A stretch of DNA of 64,000 nt from Sutcliffiella deserti (GTDB taxonomy: Bacteria; Bacillota; Bacilli; Bacillales; Bacillaceae_I), in the NCBI RefSeq assembly GCF_020037475.1, contig NZ_JAIQDB010000004.1:124001-188000 (forward strand). The letters run 5' to 3'. Below the pieces are notes generated by a model that was not told the DNA's origin, made no database searches, and worked only from the letters and a program-made list of their open reading frames with translations. Below, piece by piece: positions 35,385 to 44,229 of this stretch. The stretch's first letter is position 1. Each line of letters opens with the position of its first letter. Both the position numbers and the translations under genes were made by a program.

Positions 35385-35670
35385 TAGGATCCCTCCTCTT
35401 TTCTAGCTATACATAATATATGACACCACCCTTCATATGTGCCTATCCAAGGAAAAGCCATGAGGCTAGAATTGATTAACTTTGTGAAGGATATCGTGGG
35501 CTTAGCAGAAGGTCCGCTTCTCAACTCGGAGACCATTCTAATAGCTCAACTCAACAAGCAAAATATTCATATTTTGTCCCATTTTGTCGGAAGTTTCATT
35601 TTTTCAAAAACAAGAAAAATTAATATTTCATGGTAAAATAAAAACAACTTCAAAGTGGGGGGATGTTTTG

Positions 35671-35865
35671 GTGGTACTAGAAGAACTTCGTCATAAATTT
35701 GTTACTTGTAAAAGCTATGAACCAATTGAAGAAAATGAGTTAATGGATTTTGCTAGGCAGCTTTATTTGCGGGAAGAATTATCTATAGGACAATTTCGCA
35801 CCGTAATTAAAGAATTAGAACGAATAGGTGCAGTTCCGCCAAAAACCTTAGAAGAGATATCATAA
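35671..35865 (+). CDS. yppF: YppF family protein
   Basis: 64-aa helical protein. The GTG at 35671 has GGGGGG 8 nt upstream; a TTG directly before it is the alternative. ELMDFARQLYLREELSIGQFRTVIKELE matches the YppF pattern, and yppG/yppE neighbours agree with B. subtilis order. Function unknown. Confidence 0.72.
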   Translation: MVLEELRHKFVTCKSYEPIEENELMDFARQLYLREELSIGQFRTVIKELERIGAVPPKTLEEIS

Positions 35866-35881
35866 TACTTACATTTAACTG

Positions 35882-35909
35882 GAGATTCTATTATAGAATC
35901 TCTTTTTTT
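35882..35909 (+). terminator. Terminator after yppF
   Basis: GAGATTCTA and TAGAATCTC with a 3-nt loop followed by seven T residues. Confidence 0.8.
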
Positions 35910-35965
35910 GTAATACCGTTCCTAAAATGAGGAATAATAACAGGGAACAAAAGGAGGTTGTTATA

Positions 35966-36127
35966 ATGAGTCGAGGTAAAAATTTTGAGTATAAGAAAAA
36001 AGGTCATGAGCCAACCATTTCAGCGACACCTGCTGAAAAGAAGGTTTTTGAAAAAGTTGAGTATGCAATAGAGCCTGTTGCTAGCGAAGGCGATCGTCCT
36101 GTCACGATCAAGGTAGATAAAGAATAG
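35966..36127 (+). CDS. Small hypothetical protein, 53 aa
   Basis: The ATG at 35966 follows AAAGGAGG. The product (MSRGKNFEYKKKGHEPTISA...) is hydrophilic, with a possible single beta-hairpin at VEYAIEPV and RPVTIKVDKE. Not recognised. Confidence 0.6.
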   Translation: MSRGKNFEYKKKGHEPTISATPAEKKVFEKVEYAIEPVASEGDRPVTIKVDKE

Positions 36128-36136
36128 TGAAAAATG

Positions 36137-36205
36137 AAAACGCTTGACATTTTCGATACTAGACCGTAATAGATATGGTCCTTATCGGTAAATGCAAGCG
36201 TTTTT
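36137..36205. terminator. Long convergent terminator hairpin
   Basis: AAAACGCTTG pairs with CAAGCGTTTT, with inner CATTT/AAATG, GAT/ATC and GACC/GGTC helices, so the whole 69 bp folds on itself. It separates the small plus-strand gene from yppE. Confidence 0.8.
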
Positions 36206-36211
36206 CCCATC

Positions 36212-36568
36212 TTACTGTTTTTTTGTAAGAATATCGTTAAGTACATACCTTATGGATTGAATCATTCCCTTAAACCTTTTTTCACGGGTATCAGGATAAA
36301 AGCATTGAACTGATACATGTTTTACATTTTCCACGGTGCTGTCTATTTGCTGAGTGTGGATATATTTTGGAGATTCTTTTTTGATCCAGTCTGTCGTTTT
36401 TTCTTCCCAATCTTGCAGGGTATAATATATCTTATCTGCAAAGGGCTTTACTTGTTGGAAAAAATCCGGGGTATTTTGTGCTTTTTTTGTTTCTTCGTAT
36501 ATCTTCTCGATTTTTTCTAAATACACCACTATTTTTTGTGATAATTCTATTACTTCATCGCTATTCAT
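36212..36568 (-). CDS. yppE: DUF1798 family protein YppE
   Basis: 118-aa helical protein (MNSDEVIELSQKIVVYLEKI...), YppE family four-helix bundle, role unknown. The start at 36568 is chosen because GAGGTG stands 6 nt upstream; translation from further upstream would bury that site. Synteny with yppF/yppG/recU is conserved. Confidence 0.78.
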   Translation of the reverse strand: MNSDEVIELSQKIVVYLEKIEKIYEETKKAQNTPDFFQQVKPFADKIYYTLQDWEEKTTDWIKKESPKYIHTQQIDSTVENVKHVSVQCFYPDTREKRFKGMIQSIRYVLNDILTKKQ

Positions 36569-36620
36569 CTTACTCACCTCTAGCAATAGATATTATCATA
36601 AAAGCCGTTAAATTTAAATT

Positions 36621-36880
36621 GAGGATGGGACAAAACTAAAAAGACTCTTACAAAAGACGAATAATTTTAGTGCCGGCTCTAAACCCGCTATTGATTTCCG
36701 TGCAAGACTTCGCTTTCCGCGGGTAGCCCGTGAGCCTCCTCGGCTTTGCCTGCGGGGTCTCACATAGTCTACTCTTCTAAGCAAGAGTCTCCGTCTTGCA
36801 CTCCAATCAAACGCTATAGTGAATTAAATACTAAACTTATATTTAAAAACACAAAGCTAAAACACTTTTGTCCCAACCTC
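36621..36880. mobile_element. MITE-like element with 15-bp terminal inverted repeats
   Basis: GAGGATGGGACAAAA at the left and TTTTGTCCCAACCTC at the right are inverted with one mismatch. The interior includes CGCTATTGATTTCCGTGCAA, then the GC-rich CGCTTTCCGCGGG...GCCTCCTCGGCT block shared with the repeats at 21164-21755 and 47320-47475. No coding frame: a non-autonomous element or RNA-type repeat. Confidence 0.85.
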
Positions 36881-36956
36881 TTTTTTTAGTAAATTATTGA
36901 CGGCTTATTAATAAAAGCTCCTAGTTTGCTGAATAAGCAATCTTATTAAAGAATAC

Positions 36957-37484
36957 TTATTTCACCTCTGACTCAATGGTTGTAAATATTCTTGAATAAA
37001 CATCTTTTATATTAGTTTCATTTTCAGTATCATTGTATAATCCGTAACCCCAATATTTATATGTATCCTTTTTTTTACTCAAAATGCCTGTTGCATATGT
37101 TTGATCTTCAATATTAGGAACTTGTTCATAGGTCATATCTTCGTATATAAATGGTAGATATGATTTTTTTGACTGAAAGAAGAAAACAGGTACTCCTAAC
37201 TCACTATACACTTTTGCATATTGCTTTTCTCCTGCTTGAATCAGGTGTTCCTTCATAATGAAAATAGCATCGAACTCAGTTGAAATGCTTTTAACATCTG
37301 ATTCTAATTTATCAAAGGTTATACTTTGAAAATTAATATTTTGCTCCCTTACTTCAGATGCTTCACCTAATACACCAATGTTCAATCTGTCTCCCTCGTA
37401 AATTGGTGATTCAACTTGATCTTTTTCATTACACCCCACTAAAAGCACCAAAAGACTAATAAATCCCATCAGAAACTTTTTCAC
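36957..37484 (-). CDS. Putative lipoprotein
   Basis: 175-aa exported lipoprotein. The GTG start has GGGGGG 7 nt upstream; a signal peptide (KKFLMGFISLLVLLVGC) ends in lipobox LVGC. The mature part holds LNIGVLGEASEVREQNINF and a DAIFIMKEHL segment reminiscent of a solute-binding alpha/beta fold. No named family is clear. It lies in a stretch absent from the B. subtilis order, beside a MITE-like element. Confidence 0.7.
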   Translation of the reverse strand: MKKFLMGFISLLVLLVGCNEKDQVESPIYEGDRLNIGVLGEASEVREQNINFQSITFDKLESDVKSISTEFDAIFIMKEHLIQAGEKQYAKVYSELGVPVFFFQSKKSYLPFIYEDMTYEQVPNIEDQTYATGILSKKKDTYKYWGYGLYNDTENETNIKDVYSRIFTTIESEVK

Positions 37485-37593
37485 TGTCAATCCCCCCCTA
37501 ACAAATGTACATCAATAACTGCATTAATATTTATATTTATTTCATTTAAACCCGCTTATGTAGCTATCGCTCCTATTTAGCAGAAGATAGAAG

Positions 37594-38118
37594 TTACATC
37601 TTTTTTATAATATCATCCACAAACTGTTTCTTTTCATCTGTATAAGAACGTTCATCGTTAGGGTATTTTGCTGCTAAATACGTCTTGAGCGACTCGTATT
37701 CTTTAGCAACTGACGGGTTTGTATTTAAATAATCTCTGAAGAAAATATGTTCGTTCCACCAACTACCTTCATACTCAACAACGTGAAGAATATGTGTCTT
37801 GGTTAAGTTTTCTAAGTCAGTAAACTTAGCAAAAACCTCTTTCCCATCAATTTGAACTTTGGATAAATGATAATATCCAGCTTCTTTTAATTTTTCCTTA
37901 TTAAACTTTTCAACATCCTTTAATGACTTTACACCTACAAGTATATCTATAATAGGTTTGGCTTCAATCCCCTTAACTGCTGTACTGCCAAATTGTTGAA
38001 TATCCTTTGTCTTGTCCCCAATAATCTTCTCCAATAAGGATTTTTCTTTATCAAATAACCTCTTCCAATTATCGGAATGGTTAACTAAAATCACTTCACC
38101 TTTGTTAACGCCTAACAT
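37594..38118 (-). CDS. GrpB/UPF0157 family nucleotidyltransferase-like protein
   Basis: 174-aa GrpB family protein. VNHSDNWKRLFDKEKSLLEKII opens the domain and DIQQFGSTAVKGIEAKPIIDILVGV is the signature nucleotidyltransferase-like motif (GS...KPxxD). Substrate unknown. AGGGGGAA precedes the ATG. Single gene, probably acquired with its neighbour lipoprotein. Confidence 0.85.
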   Translation of the reverse strand: MLGVNKGEVILVNHSDNWKRLFDKEKSLLEKIIGDKTKDIQQFGSTAVKGIEAKPIIDILVGVKSLKDVEKFNKEKLKEAGYYHLSKVQIDGKEVFAKFTDLENLTKTHILHVVEYEGSWWNEHIFFRDYLNTNPSVAKEYESLKTYLAAKYPNDERSYTDEKKQFVDDIIKKM

Positions 38119-38261
38119 TTAATTCCCCCTAATATCATCTTCAATTATCCTGCCCTTTAATTGAATATCCAATATTTACAATTGTATCATAAAACTCCTT
38201 GTAAGAAGGATTTAATAGTAGTTCCTGAGTGGAACAGGATGTGAAATGGTAAGTATTTTAA

Positions 38262-38325
38262 CACCCTAATTATCAACACGTATTTAAGTTGGACAATAAT
38301 TATTGTACGCTTGCTGATTAGGGTG
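38262..38325. repeat. Inverted-repeat element with inner palindrome
   Basis: CACCCTAAT at 38262 and ATTAGGGTG ending 38325 are perfect inverted repeats; inside lies the 14-bp palindrome ACAATAATTATTGT. The gap 38119-38543 holds no convincing gene. Confidence 0.55.
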
Positions 38326-38373
38326 CTGGTCGGTGTGTACAAAAATGAGTATAATCATTGATTTAACAATAAT

Positions 38374-38413
38374 AAAAGCAGGTCTAATTCGTATGCGAAT
38401 TAGCCTGCTATTT
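38374..38413. terminator. Terminator-like hairpin
   Basis: AGCAGG(T)CTAATTCG and CGAATTAGCCTGCT pair over 14 bp with one bulge; T-rich on the minus strand, probably for the gene at 38544. Confidence 0.7.
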
Positions 38414-38543
38414 ATTAAGCTTTTTGTTATTTTCCCTCCCTAAACGGAAACCCTTAAGAAATGCTAGGGGGTATATTTTAAATTCTTGTTGATTCTTTTT
38501 TCAAAATGGAAATACATTCTGGATTTATTTTGAATGCTCTAAT

Positions 38544-38804
38544 TTATACAGAAAAAGCATTTTGGTGATTAAATGCGATTCTTTGTTGGCCATATTCCAT
38601 CTTTTGGTTTTTTTGTTCGTTCATTACTTTTTCTACTTCGTCAAGAGTATTGTGTAAACGCAAAATTTGATCTTTCATTACTTGTTCCATTTCTTCTCTT
38701 TCAATAATCAATGTATTGGACATTGTAACTTCAAGCACATCCATCTGTAGCATCATATCTTCGAACAACTTTGTAACATCATTACGGGACACAACATTGG
38801 ACAT
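38544..38804 (-). CDS. Coiled-coil hypothetical protein, 86 aa
   Basis: The ATG at 38804 follows GGAGGGG. The product (MSNVVSRNDVTKLFEDM...) is almost entirely helical with heptad spacing in EVTMSNTLIIEREEMEQVMKDQI and no cysteine. Not recognised. Confidence 0.6.
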   Translation of the reverse strand: MSNVVSRNDVTKLFEDMMLQMDVLEVTMSNTLIIEREEMEQVMKDQILRLHNTLDEVEKVMNEQKNQKMEYGQQRIAFNHQNAFSV

Positions 38805-38997
38805 ATTAATCCCCTCCATACTTTATTACTCTTCTTTTTCGCCACTTTTCCTCCACTCCCTTCTCGTGTGACAAAACTAGAAGTATTTCGGCAAAGAAAG
38901 TGGATATCTGCATATTCTTTCATCTATTTCGAATGAAATATTTACGTTTGGTAAAAATAAAGATGCTACCAAAAGAAAAGGAAAAGGAGGAATAATG

Positions 38998-39117
38998 ATG
39001 GATAAACATGACAGTAAACAACAAAAGCAACAAAAACAACAAAATCGGAAGACAGAGGAAAACGAACCTGGACGCCAAGACAAAAAATTGGATGGACCTA
39101 ACCGACCGTCTACATAA
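38998..39117 (+). CDS. sspM: Small acid-soluble spore protein M
   Basis: 39-aa protein. The Gln/Lys-rich N-terminus varies, but the C-terminal DKKLDGPNRPST is nearly identical to the DKKLGGPNRPST end of B. subtilis SspM. AGGAGG lies 7 nt before the second of two ATG codons. Minor forespore SASP; its place beside yppC also agrees with B. subtilis. Confidence 0.85.
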   Translation: MDKHDSKQQKQQKQQNRKTEENEPGRQDKKLDGPNRPST

Positions 39118-39122
39118 TAGAT

Positions 39123-39161
39123 AAAAGGTTAGTGCTGATGATATTAGCACTAACCTTTTTT
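39123..39161. terminator. Terminator between sspM and yppC
   Basis: AAAGGTTAGTGCT and AGCACTAACCTTTTTT with a 9-nt loop, overlapping the 3' end of yppC. Confidence 0.85.
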
Positions 39162-40179
39162 AGAGCCAATTCTTCCATGCAATAAGACCATGAAGTTGAT
39201 GCTGTTTGTGAATAAACCATTTTGTCACATCGGTATGTTTCTCCACACCTGTCACAATCGGTCGTGACCACGTCTCTACCTGCTTCCCTCTTATAAATAT
39301 CCAATCCTTTTCAAAATTTGCATGATGCTTTATAACTGGATAGACACACCTTAAAAAAGGAGTTTCTCTGTATAAACCATAACTCATATATTTTTCATAA
39401 TCGTACCTTCCCCCTGTATGCTCCGTTCTTAAAGAAAACTCATGGAACGCTTGGTAATGTTCCTTTGAAAAAAGAAGTGAAGCTAACTTTTTCCCCAATT
39501 CTATTCGATTCGAGAGCTTCTGAAAACCATGAACCGAGTAACCATAGAGCTTTCCATTAATTGTAGGAAAAACAACACAACTGAAATGACCTAAGTCTTG
39601 AAAGGAGAAGACCATCGTTTTAAATACTTTCTTTTTTAATGCATGATTTTGTAGAACTGGGTACTGTATAAGATTTTGTTCGTTAATAATTAACGATGTA
39701 ACCAGTCGCTCTTCGTCCCTTTCCAACCAAAACTTTTCCCACTCATACTCCATAAAACAGGAAACATTGAATATCTTTAATAGATGGAAAAATGGTTTAT
39801 TATAATAAGAAGAAAGTTCATATAATAGTAGTTGGGGATAGGCATCTTGGAAGATCATCCAGTTTGCAAGTTCATAGGTATAAAATATAGGAAAACGCTG
39901 TTTTTCATCCAGCGCTAATGTGAACCACCTTCCTTTTAAATCTGTCATATTCCACCCAGCATTTCGAGAAACCATGCTTGCTAAAAAGGCCCATTTAACT
40001 TCCTTGTGCTTCTCAAAGTAAGCGGCATATGCCTTTGTTCGGGAGATATTGTCAAGATTATGTTTTACTGTATTTTTTTTTATACTAGTGATAAAATTAT
40101 TTTCTTGAGAGGAATAGATATAGTTTTTTCTTCTTTCCTCAATAATTCTATAAGCATCTCGTGATTTTACTGTCTTCAA
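39160..40179 (-). CDS. yppC: DUF2515 family protein YppC
   Basis: 339-aa protein of the DUF2515/YppC family, unknown function. NNISRTKAYAAYFEKHKEVKWAFLASMVSRNAGWNMTDL is the recognisable N-terminal part. No membrane segments or catalytic motif stand out. The TTG start at 40179 has AAGGAGG 7 nt upstream. It is divergent from recU-ponA, as in B. subtilis. Confidence 0.8.
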   Translation of the reverse strand: MKTVKSRDAYRIIEERRKNYIYSSQENNFITSIKKNTVKHNLDNISRTKAYAAYFEKHKEVKWAFLASMVSRNAGWNMTDLKGRWFTLALDEKQRFPIFYTYELANWMIFQDAYPQLLLYELSSYYNKPFFHLLKIFNVSCFMEYEWEKFWLERDEERLVTSLIINEQNLIQYPVLQNHALKKKVFKTMVFSFQDLGHFSCVVFPTINGKLYGYSVHGFQKLSNRIELGKKLASLLFSKEHYQAFHEFSLRTEHTGGRYDYEKYMSYGLYRETPFLRCVYPVIKHHANFEKDWIFIRGKQVETWSRPIVTGVEKHTDVTKWFIHKQHQLHGLIAWKNWL

Positions 40180-40277
40180 TCTTTTTCCTCCTTGAAGAAG
40201 ATTTGGATAGGTAATAATCAATGGGCTTCACCTATTTTTTCTAGATAAGGTTAGTTTTCGTCTACAGGGGGAATTTT

Positions 40278-40877
40278 ATGAATATCCGATATCCTAACGG
40301 AAAAATCTTTCAGTCCACCTCTTCCACTTCTGCTAAAAAGAAAGCTCCTGTTCTTTATGGAAATAGAGGAATGACGTTAGAAGAGGACTTGCATGAATCT
40401 AATTTGTACTATCTGCATCATCAAATGGCGGTTGTGCACAAAAAACCAACTCCTATCCAAATTGTTGACGTTCATTACCCTAAACGAAGTGCCGCCGTCA
40501 TTAAAGAAGCTTATTTCAAACAGGCCTCAACAACCGATTTTAATGGTGTGTATAATGGTAGGTATATTGATTTTGAAGCAAAAGAAACGAAGAATAAAAC
40601 TTCCTTTCCACTTCAAAATTTTCACGAGCACCAAATACAACATATGCAACAAGTAGTGAAACAAAATGGAATCTGTTTCGTCATATTATTGTTCCAAGTT
40701 TTTAATGAAGTATATTTGTTGCCAGCAGAAAAATTATTTTATTACTGGGAGAGAAAAGAATCAGGGCAAAGAAAATCTATGACAAAACAAGAGGTGGAGC
40801 AAGACGGACACTTGATTCCTCTGGGGTTTCAACCAAGAATTGATTATATTAAAGTAGTAGACAAGCTCTATTGCTAA
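40278..40877 (+). CDS. recU: Holliday junction resolvase RecU
   Basis: 199-aa RecU. N-terminal basic region, [15 protein letters not shown] (catalytic Glu helix), [21 protein letters not shown] (type II restriction-like D-ExK core) and [13 protein letters not shown] are all present. It cleaves four-way junctions and aids RecA. It is 43 nt upstream of ponA in the classic recU-ponA operon. Confidence 0.95.
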   Translation: MNIRYPNGKIFQSTSSTSAKKKAPVLYGNRGMTLEEDLHESNLYYLHHQMAVVHKKPTPIQIVDVHYPKRSAAVIKEAYFKQASTTDFNGVYNGRYIDFEAKETKNKTSFPLQNFHEHQIQHMQQVVKQNGICFVILLFQVFNEVYLLPAEKLFYYWERKESGQRKSMTKQEVEQDGHLIPLGFQPRIDYIKVVDKLYC

Positions 40878-40920
40878 ACCCCTTTCCCGCGGTATAAGTA
40901 AAGAAAGGCAGGTCATATAC

Positions 40921-43545
40921 ATGGCTGATAATTACCAATCAAGAGAAGAAAGACGAAAAGCGCTTCAACAGCAAAAGGAAGCTAAAAATGGATCTAAAAC
41001 AAAAAAAGGCAAAAGTATAGTCAAAAAAATATTCTTAACCTTTCTTATTATTGGTATTGTAGGATTGCTAACGGGTATCGCCACATTTGCTTACTATGTT
41101 AAAGATACACCGCCGCTTGATGAAACATTGTTAAAGGTTCCTGTTCCCTCAAAAGTCTATGATCAAAACGGAGAATTGGCTGCTGAGATTGGCGGGCATG
41201 AATCTCGAGAATATGTGGAATATGATGAGATACCACAACTTGTAGAAGATGCATTTCTAGCAACAGAGGATGTTCGTTTTTTTGAGCATAGCGGAGTTGA
41301 CTACCGCCGCCTAGCAGGTGCTGTCCTTGCAAACGTTACAAGAGGATTTGGTGCTGAGGGTGGAAGTACTATTACCCAGCAGCTCGTTAAACTATCTTTC
41401 TTGTCAACAGATAAAACATTAAAAAGAAAGTCTCAAGAGTTTTACTTATCATACGAGCTGGAATCTCGCTTTTCAAAGGAAGAAATTCTAGAAATGTACT
41501 TAAATAGAATTTATTTTTCTAATTATTCTTATGGAATTGCAAAAGCCGCAAAAAATTATTATGGAAAGAATTTGGATGAATTAGAGCTGCACGAAGCTGC
41601 CCTATTGGCAGGACTTCCTCAGAGTCCAAACAATTATAATCCTCTAACAAATCCTGAGAACGCTGAAAAACGACGAAATATAGTATTAAGTTTAATGGTT
41701 AACCATGGAAAGATAACGCAGGAGCAAGCGGATGAAGCAAAAGCAACACCAATTGACGCTACCCTTGCAACAGATGTTGAAAAGACAAATTTCTCTAATA
41801 AATATAATGCTTTCATGGATCGGGTTATTGAAGAAATTTCCGAACAAGTAGGAGATGTAGATCCACAAGCAGACGGGCTTGAAATCTATACTACTTTGGA
41901 TGTGGATGCACAAGAGCATGTAGAATACCTCTTATCAGATGAAAGCAATATAGCACATCTGGATAATGAAGATTACCAGGCAGGAATTGCCCTAATAGAT
42001 ACTCAAACCGGTGAGATACGAGCACTAGGTGGAGGGCGCAATCACGTGAAAACGGGCCTAAACTATGCTACAGATATACGTGTGCAACCTGGATCGGCAA
42101 TAAAACCCATTTTAGATTATGGTCCTGCAATTGAGCATTTGGATTGGTCCACCTATCATCAAATTAATGATGAAGACATTACCTATACTAATGGAGCCCC
42201 CATCAAAAACTGGGATAATCAGTATAAAGGATTTATGAGTATACGTGAACATTTAGCAGATTCACGCAATATTCCTGCATTAAAAGCCTTTCAAGAGGTT
42301 GGAGCAGATAATGCACGGGATTTTGCAGTAAAACTAGGCATTACTTTGGGGGAAGATATACCCGAGTCATATTCTATCGGAGGATTTAATCGAGGTGTTT
42401 CCCCACTTCAACTAGCGGGAGCCTATGCACCATTTGGAAATAGCGGTGTTTTCACAGAACCATTTGCTGTAACAAAAGTTGTATTCCAAAATGGCTCAAG
42501 TGTAAATCTTAATAAAGAACCTCAAGTGGTAATGAAGGATTCCACGGCATTCATGATTACCGACATGTTAAAAACATCTGTTAGAACCGGTTTAGCAAGA
42601 GCAGCAAATGTTTCTGGTTTGAATATAGCAGGAAAATCCGGTACTACCAACTTTGATACTGCTGATCTTGAAAGATTTAATATTCCCGAAGCAGCAGCTC
42701 CTAGTACGTGGTTCGCAGGCTACACCCCTTCTTATACAGCAGCTGTTTGGACAGGGTTTAATAATTTAGGAGAGAATAATTACTTAAGACCAATTTCAGG
42801 TGATGTTCGAGACCAATATTTATCTCGCGAAATTTTCCGGCAACTGATGGAGCATATTTCGACCTCGGAGGAAGATAAAGCAGACTTCCCAGTTCCAAAC
42901 AGCGTGGTAAGGGTAGGAATTGAAAAAGGTTCCAATCCTCCTCTAAAAGCTGGAGAGTTTACACCAAATGAGATGATAACCAATGAGTATTTTGTAAAAG
43001 GTACAGAACCGACAGAGGTCTCAACTGAGTACGATAAACTGGATAGTCCATCCAATTTTACAGCGACCTTTGACCAGGAAGAAAATAAAATTCTCCTTAA
43101 TTGGGATTATTCTGAAGAGCAACTGGAAGATGTGAGTTTTGATATTAAGGTAGCGGTAAACGAAGGATCACCACAACCTCTTACAGTTTCTAAAAACCTT
43201 AGTTTAGAAATAGAAAGCCCTGATCCTGGTGCGACGTTTACATTTGAAATTACAGCAATACTAGATGATAATGCTGAAACCCGCAGTGACCCTGTTACTC
43301 AATCTATCCAAATTCCTGAAATCGTAGAAGATGAGGAAGAAGTTATTCCTGAACTCCCTCCTACAGATGAAGAAGACGGTGAGGAAGGTGACGGTGATGA
43401 TGGAGCCGGCGGTGATGGCGAAGGCGACGATGATGCAGGAGAAGATGAAAATCAAGACGATGGCAATGATGAAGACGATGACGAAGATGGTGAAGGTAGC
43501 GACCAAAATCGTGGCCAAAACAACAATAATAATGATGATGATTAA
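40921..43545 (+). CDS. ponA: Bifunctional class A penicillin-binding protein 1A/1B
   Basis: 874-aa peptidoglycan glycosyltransferase/transpeptidase. A cytoplasmic basic tail and one membrane helix (residues ~36-60) precede the GT51 domain (EDVRFFEHSGVDYRR, GGSTITQQLVK). The transpeptidase follows with SxxK in QPGSAIKP, SRN in ADSRNIPAL and KSGTTNFD as the KTG-type motif. A fibronectin-like segment comes near 705-790. The last ~60 residues are extremely rich in Asp, Glu, Gly and Asn. GpsB is its known partner. Confidence 0.95.
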   Translation: MADNYQSREERRKALQQQKEAKNGSKTKKGKSIVKKIFLTFLIIGIVGLLTGIATFAYYVKDTPPLDETLLKVPVPSKVYDQNGELAAEIGGHESREYVEYDEIPQLVEDAFLATEDVRFFEHSGVDYRRLAGAVLANVTRGFGAEGGSTITQQLVKLSFLSTDKTLKRKSQEFYLSYELESRFSKEEILEMYLNRIYFSNYSYGIAKAAKNYYGKNLDELELHEAALLAGLPQSPNNYNPLTNPENAEKRRNIVLSLMVNHGKITQEQADEAKATPIDATLATDVEKTNFSNKYNAFMDRVIEEISEQVGDVDPQADGLEIYTTLDVDAQEHVEYLLSDESNIAHLDNEDYQAGIALIDTQTGEIRALGGGRNHVKTGLNYATDIRVQPGSAIKPILDYGPAIEHLDWSTYHQINDEDITYTNGAPIKNWDNQYKGFMSIREHLADSRNIPALKAFQEVGADNARDFAVKLGITLGEDIPESYSIGGFNRGVSPLQLAGAYAPFGNSGVFTEPFAVTKVVFQNGSSVNLNKEPQVVMKDSTAFMITDMLKTSVRTGLARAANVSGLNIAGKSGTTNFDTADLERFNIPEAAAPSTWFAGYTPSYTAAVWTGFNNLGENNYLRPISGDVRDQYLSREIFRQLMEHISTSEEDKADFPVPNSVVRVGIEKGSNPPLKAGEFTPNEMITNEYFVKGTEPTEVSTEYDKLDSPSNFTATFDQEENKILLNWDYSEEQLEDVSFDIKVAVNEGSPQPLTVSKNLSLEIESPDPGATFTFEITAILDDNAETRSDPVTQSIQIPEIVEDEEEVIPELPPTDEEDGEEGDGDDGAGGDGEGDDDAGEDENQDDGNDEDDDEDGEGSDQNRGQNNNNNDDD

Positions 43546-43584
43546 CAGAATATAAAAGTAGCGCTACTCAGTTTGTAGACAAAA

Positions 43585-43620
43585 GGGTTTCGGAATGGTC
43601 ACATTCCGAAACCCTTTTTT
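43585..43620 (+). terminator. Terminator after ponA
   Basis: GGGTTTCGGAATG and CATTCCGAAACCC make a perfect 13-bp stem with a GTCA loop and six T residues. Confidence 0.9.
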
Positions 43621-43662
43621 AAGATATAGTGTTTTTTATCAGGTGGAAAGATATAAAAGCAC

Positions 43663-43709
43663 CAAAAAAACTGTAGACAACCTTGAAGTACCTCAAGATT
43701 GTCTACAGT
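43663..43709 (-). terminator. Terminator after ypoC
   Basis: ACTGTAGACAA and TTGTCTACAGT with inner CTTGA/TCAAG, followed on the minus strand by seven T residues. Confidence 0.85.
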
Positions 43710-43719
43710 CTGATTAGCG

Positions 43720-44229
43720 CTATTTTTTTAAATTTTCAACAGCTTGCATTTTGTAAAAAAGCTTCTGAATCTCATTGATTAGTTGTTGAATTTGGATAAA
43801 AGCAGGATACTTTTCTGGCTGACTCATAACAAAATCTAAACGTTCTTCAAGATTAATTGGTTTTAATCGTAACGCCTTCACGTCCTTCTGCCATTTTGCT
43901 AACTCACTAACTGGTTGACCATTCATCCAGAAGAGACTTTGGATGAATATGGCAATTACTTGTGTCATATGTTTTTTTACTTGATGCCGTTCCCTGCTCT
44001 TATGAAGAATAACAAGGCTGGCTTCATACTCTTTCCATGCCAAAAAAAGCATTGGAACAGATCTTAACTTATCTTTCCATGGCTGCCAGGTTGTAAAAAC
44101 TCCCAGCGAGTAGGCTATATCAAATTTAAAGGGAGATGATACTATATCTTGCTCATGAATGTTGGAGAAATCGAGGGTAGCACCTTTTTGATAGTATAGT
44201 GGATGAAGAAACACAGCGGGAATGTTCAT
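43720..44229 (-). CDS. ypoC: Hypothetical protein YpoC
   Basis: 169-aa protein of the YpoC family, helical, function unknown. The ATG overlaps the nth stop codon (ATGA), so it is translationally coupled to nth as in B. subtilis. A tryptophan-rich segment (FTTWQPWKDKL) and FIQIQQLINEIQKLFYKM are visible; no catalytic motif. Confidence 0.78.
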   Translation of the reverse strand: MNIPAVFLHPLYYQKGATLDFSNIHEQDIVSSPFKFDIAYSLGVFTTWQPWKDKLRSVPMLFLAWKEYEASLVILHKSRERHQVKKHMTQVIAIFIQSLFWMNGQPVSELAKWQKDVKALRLKPINLEERLDFVMSQPEKYPAFIQIQQLINEIQKLFYKMQAVENLKK

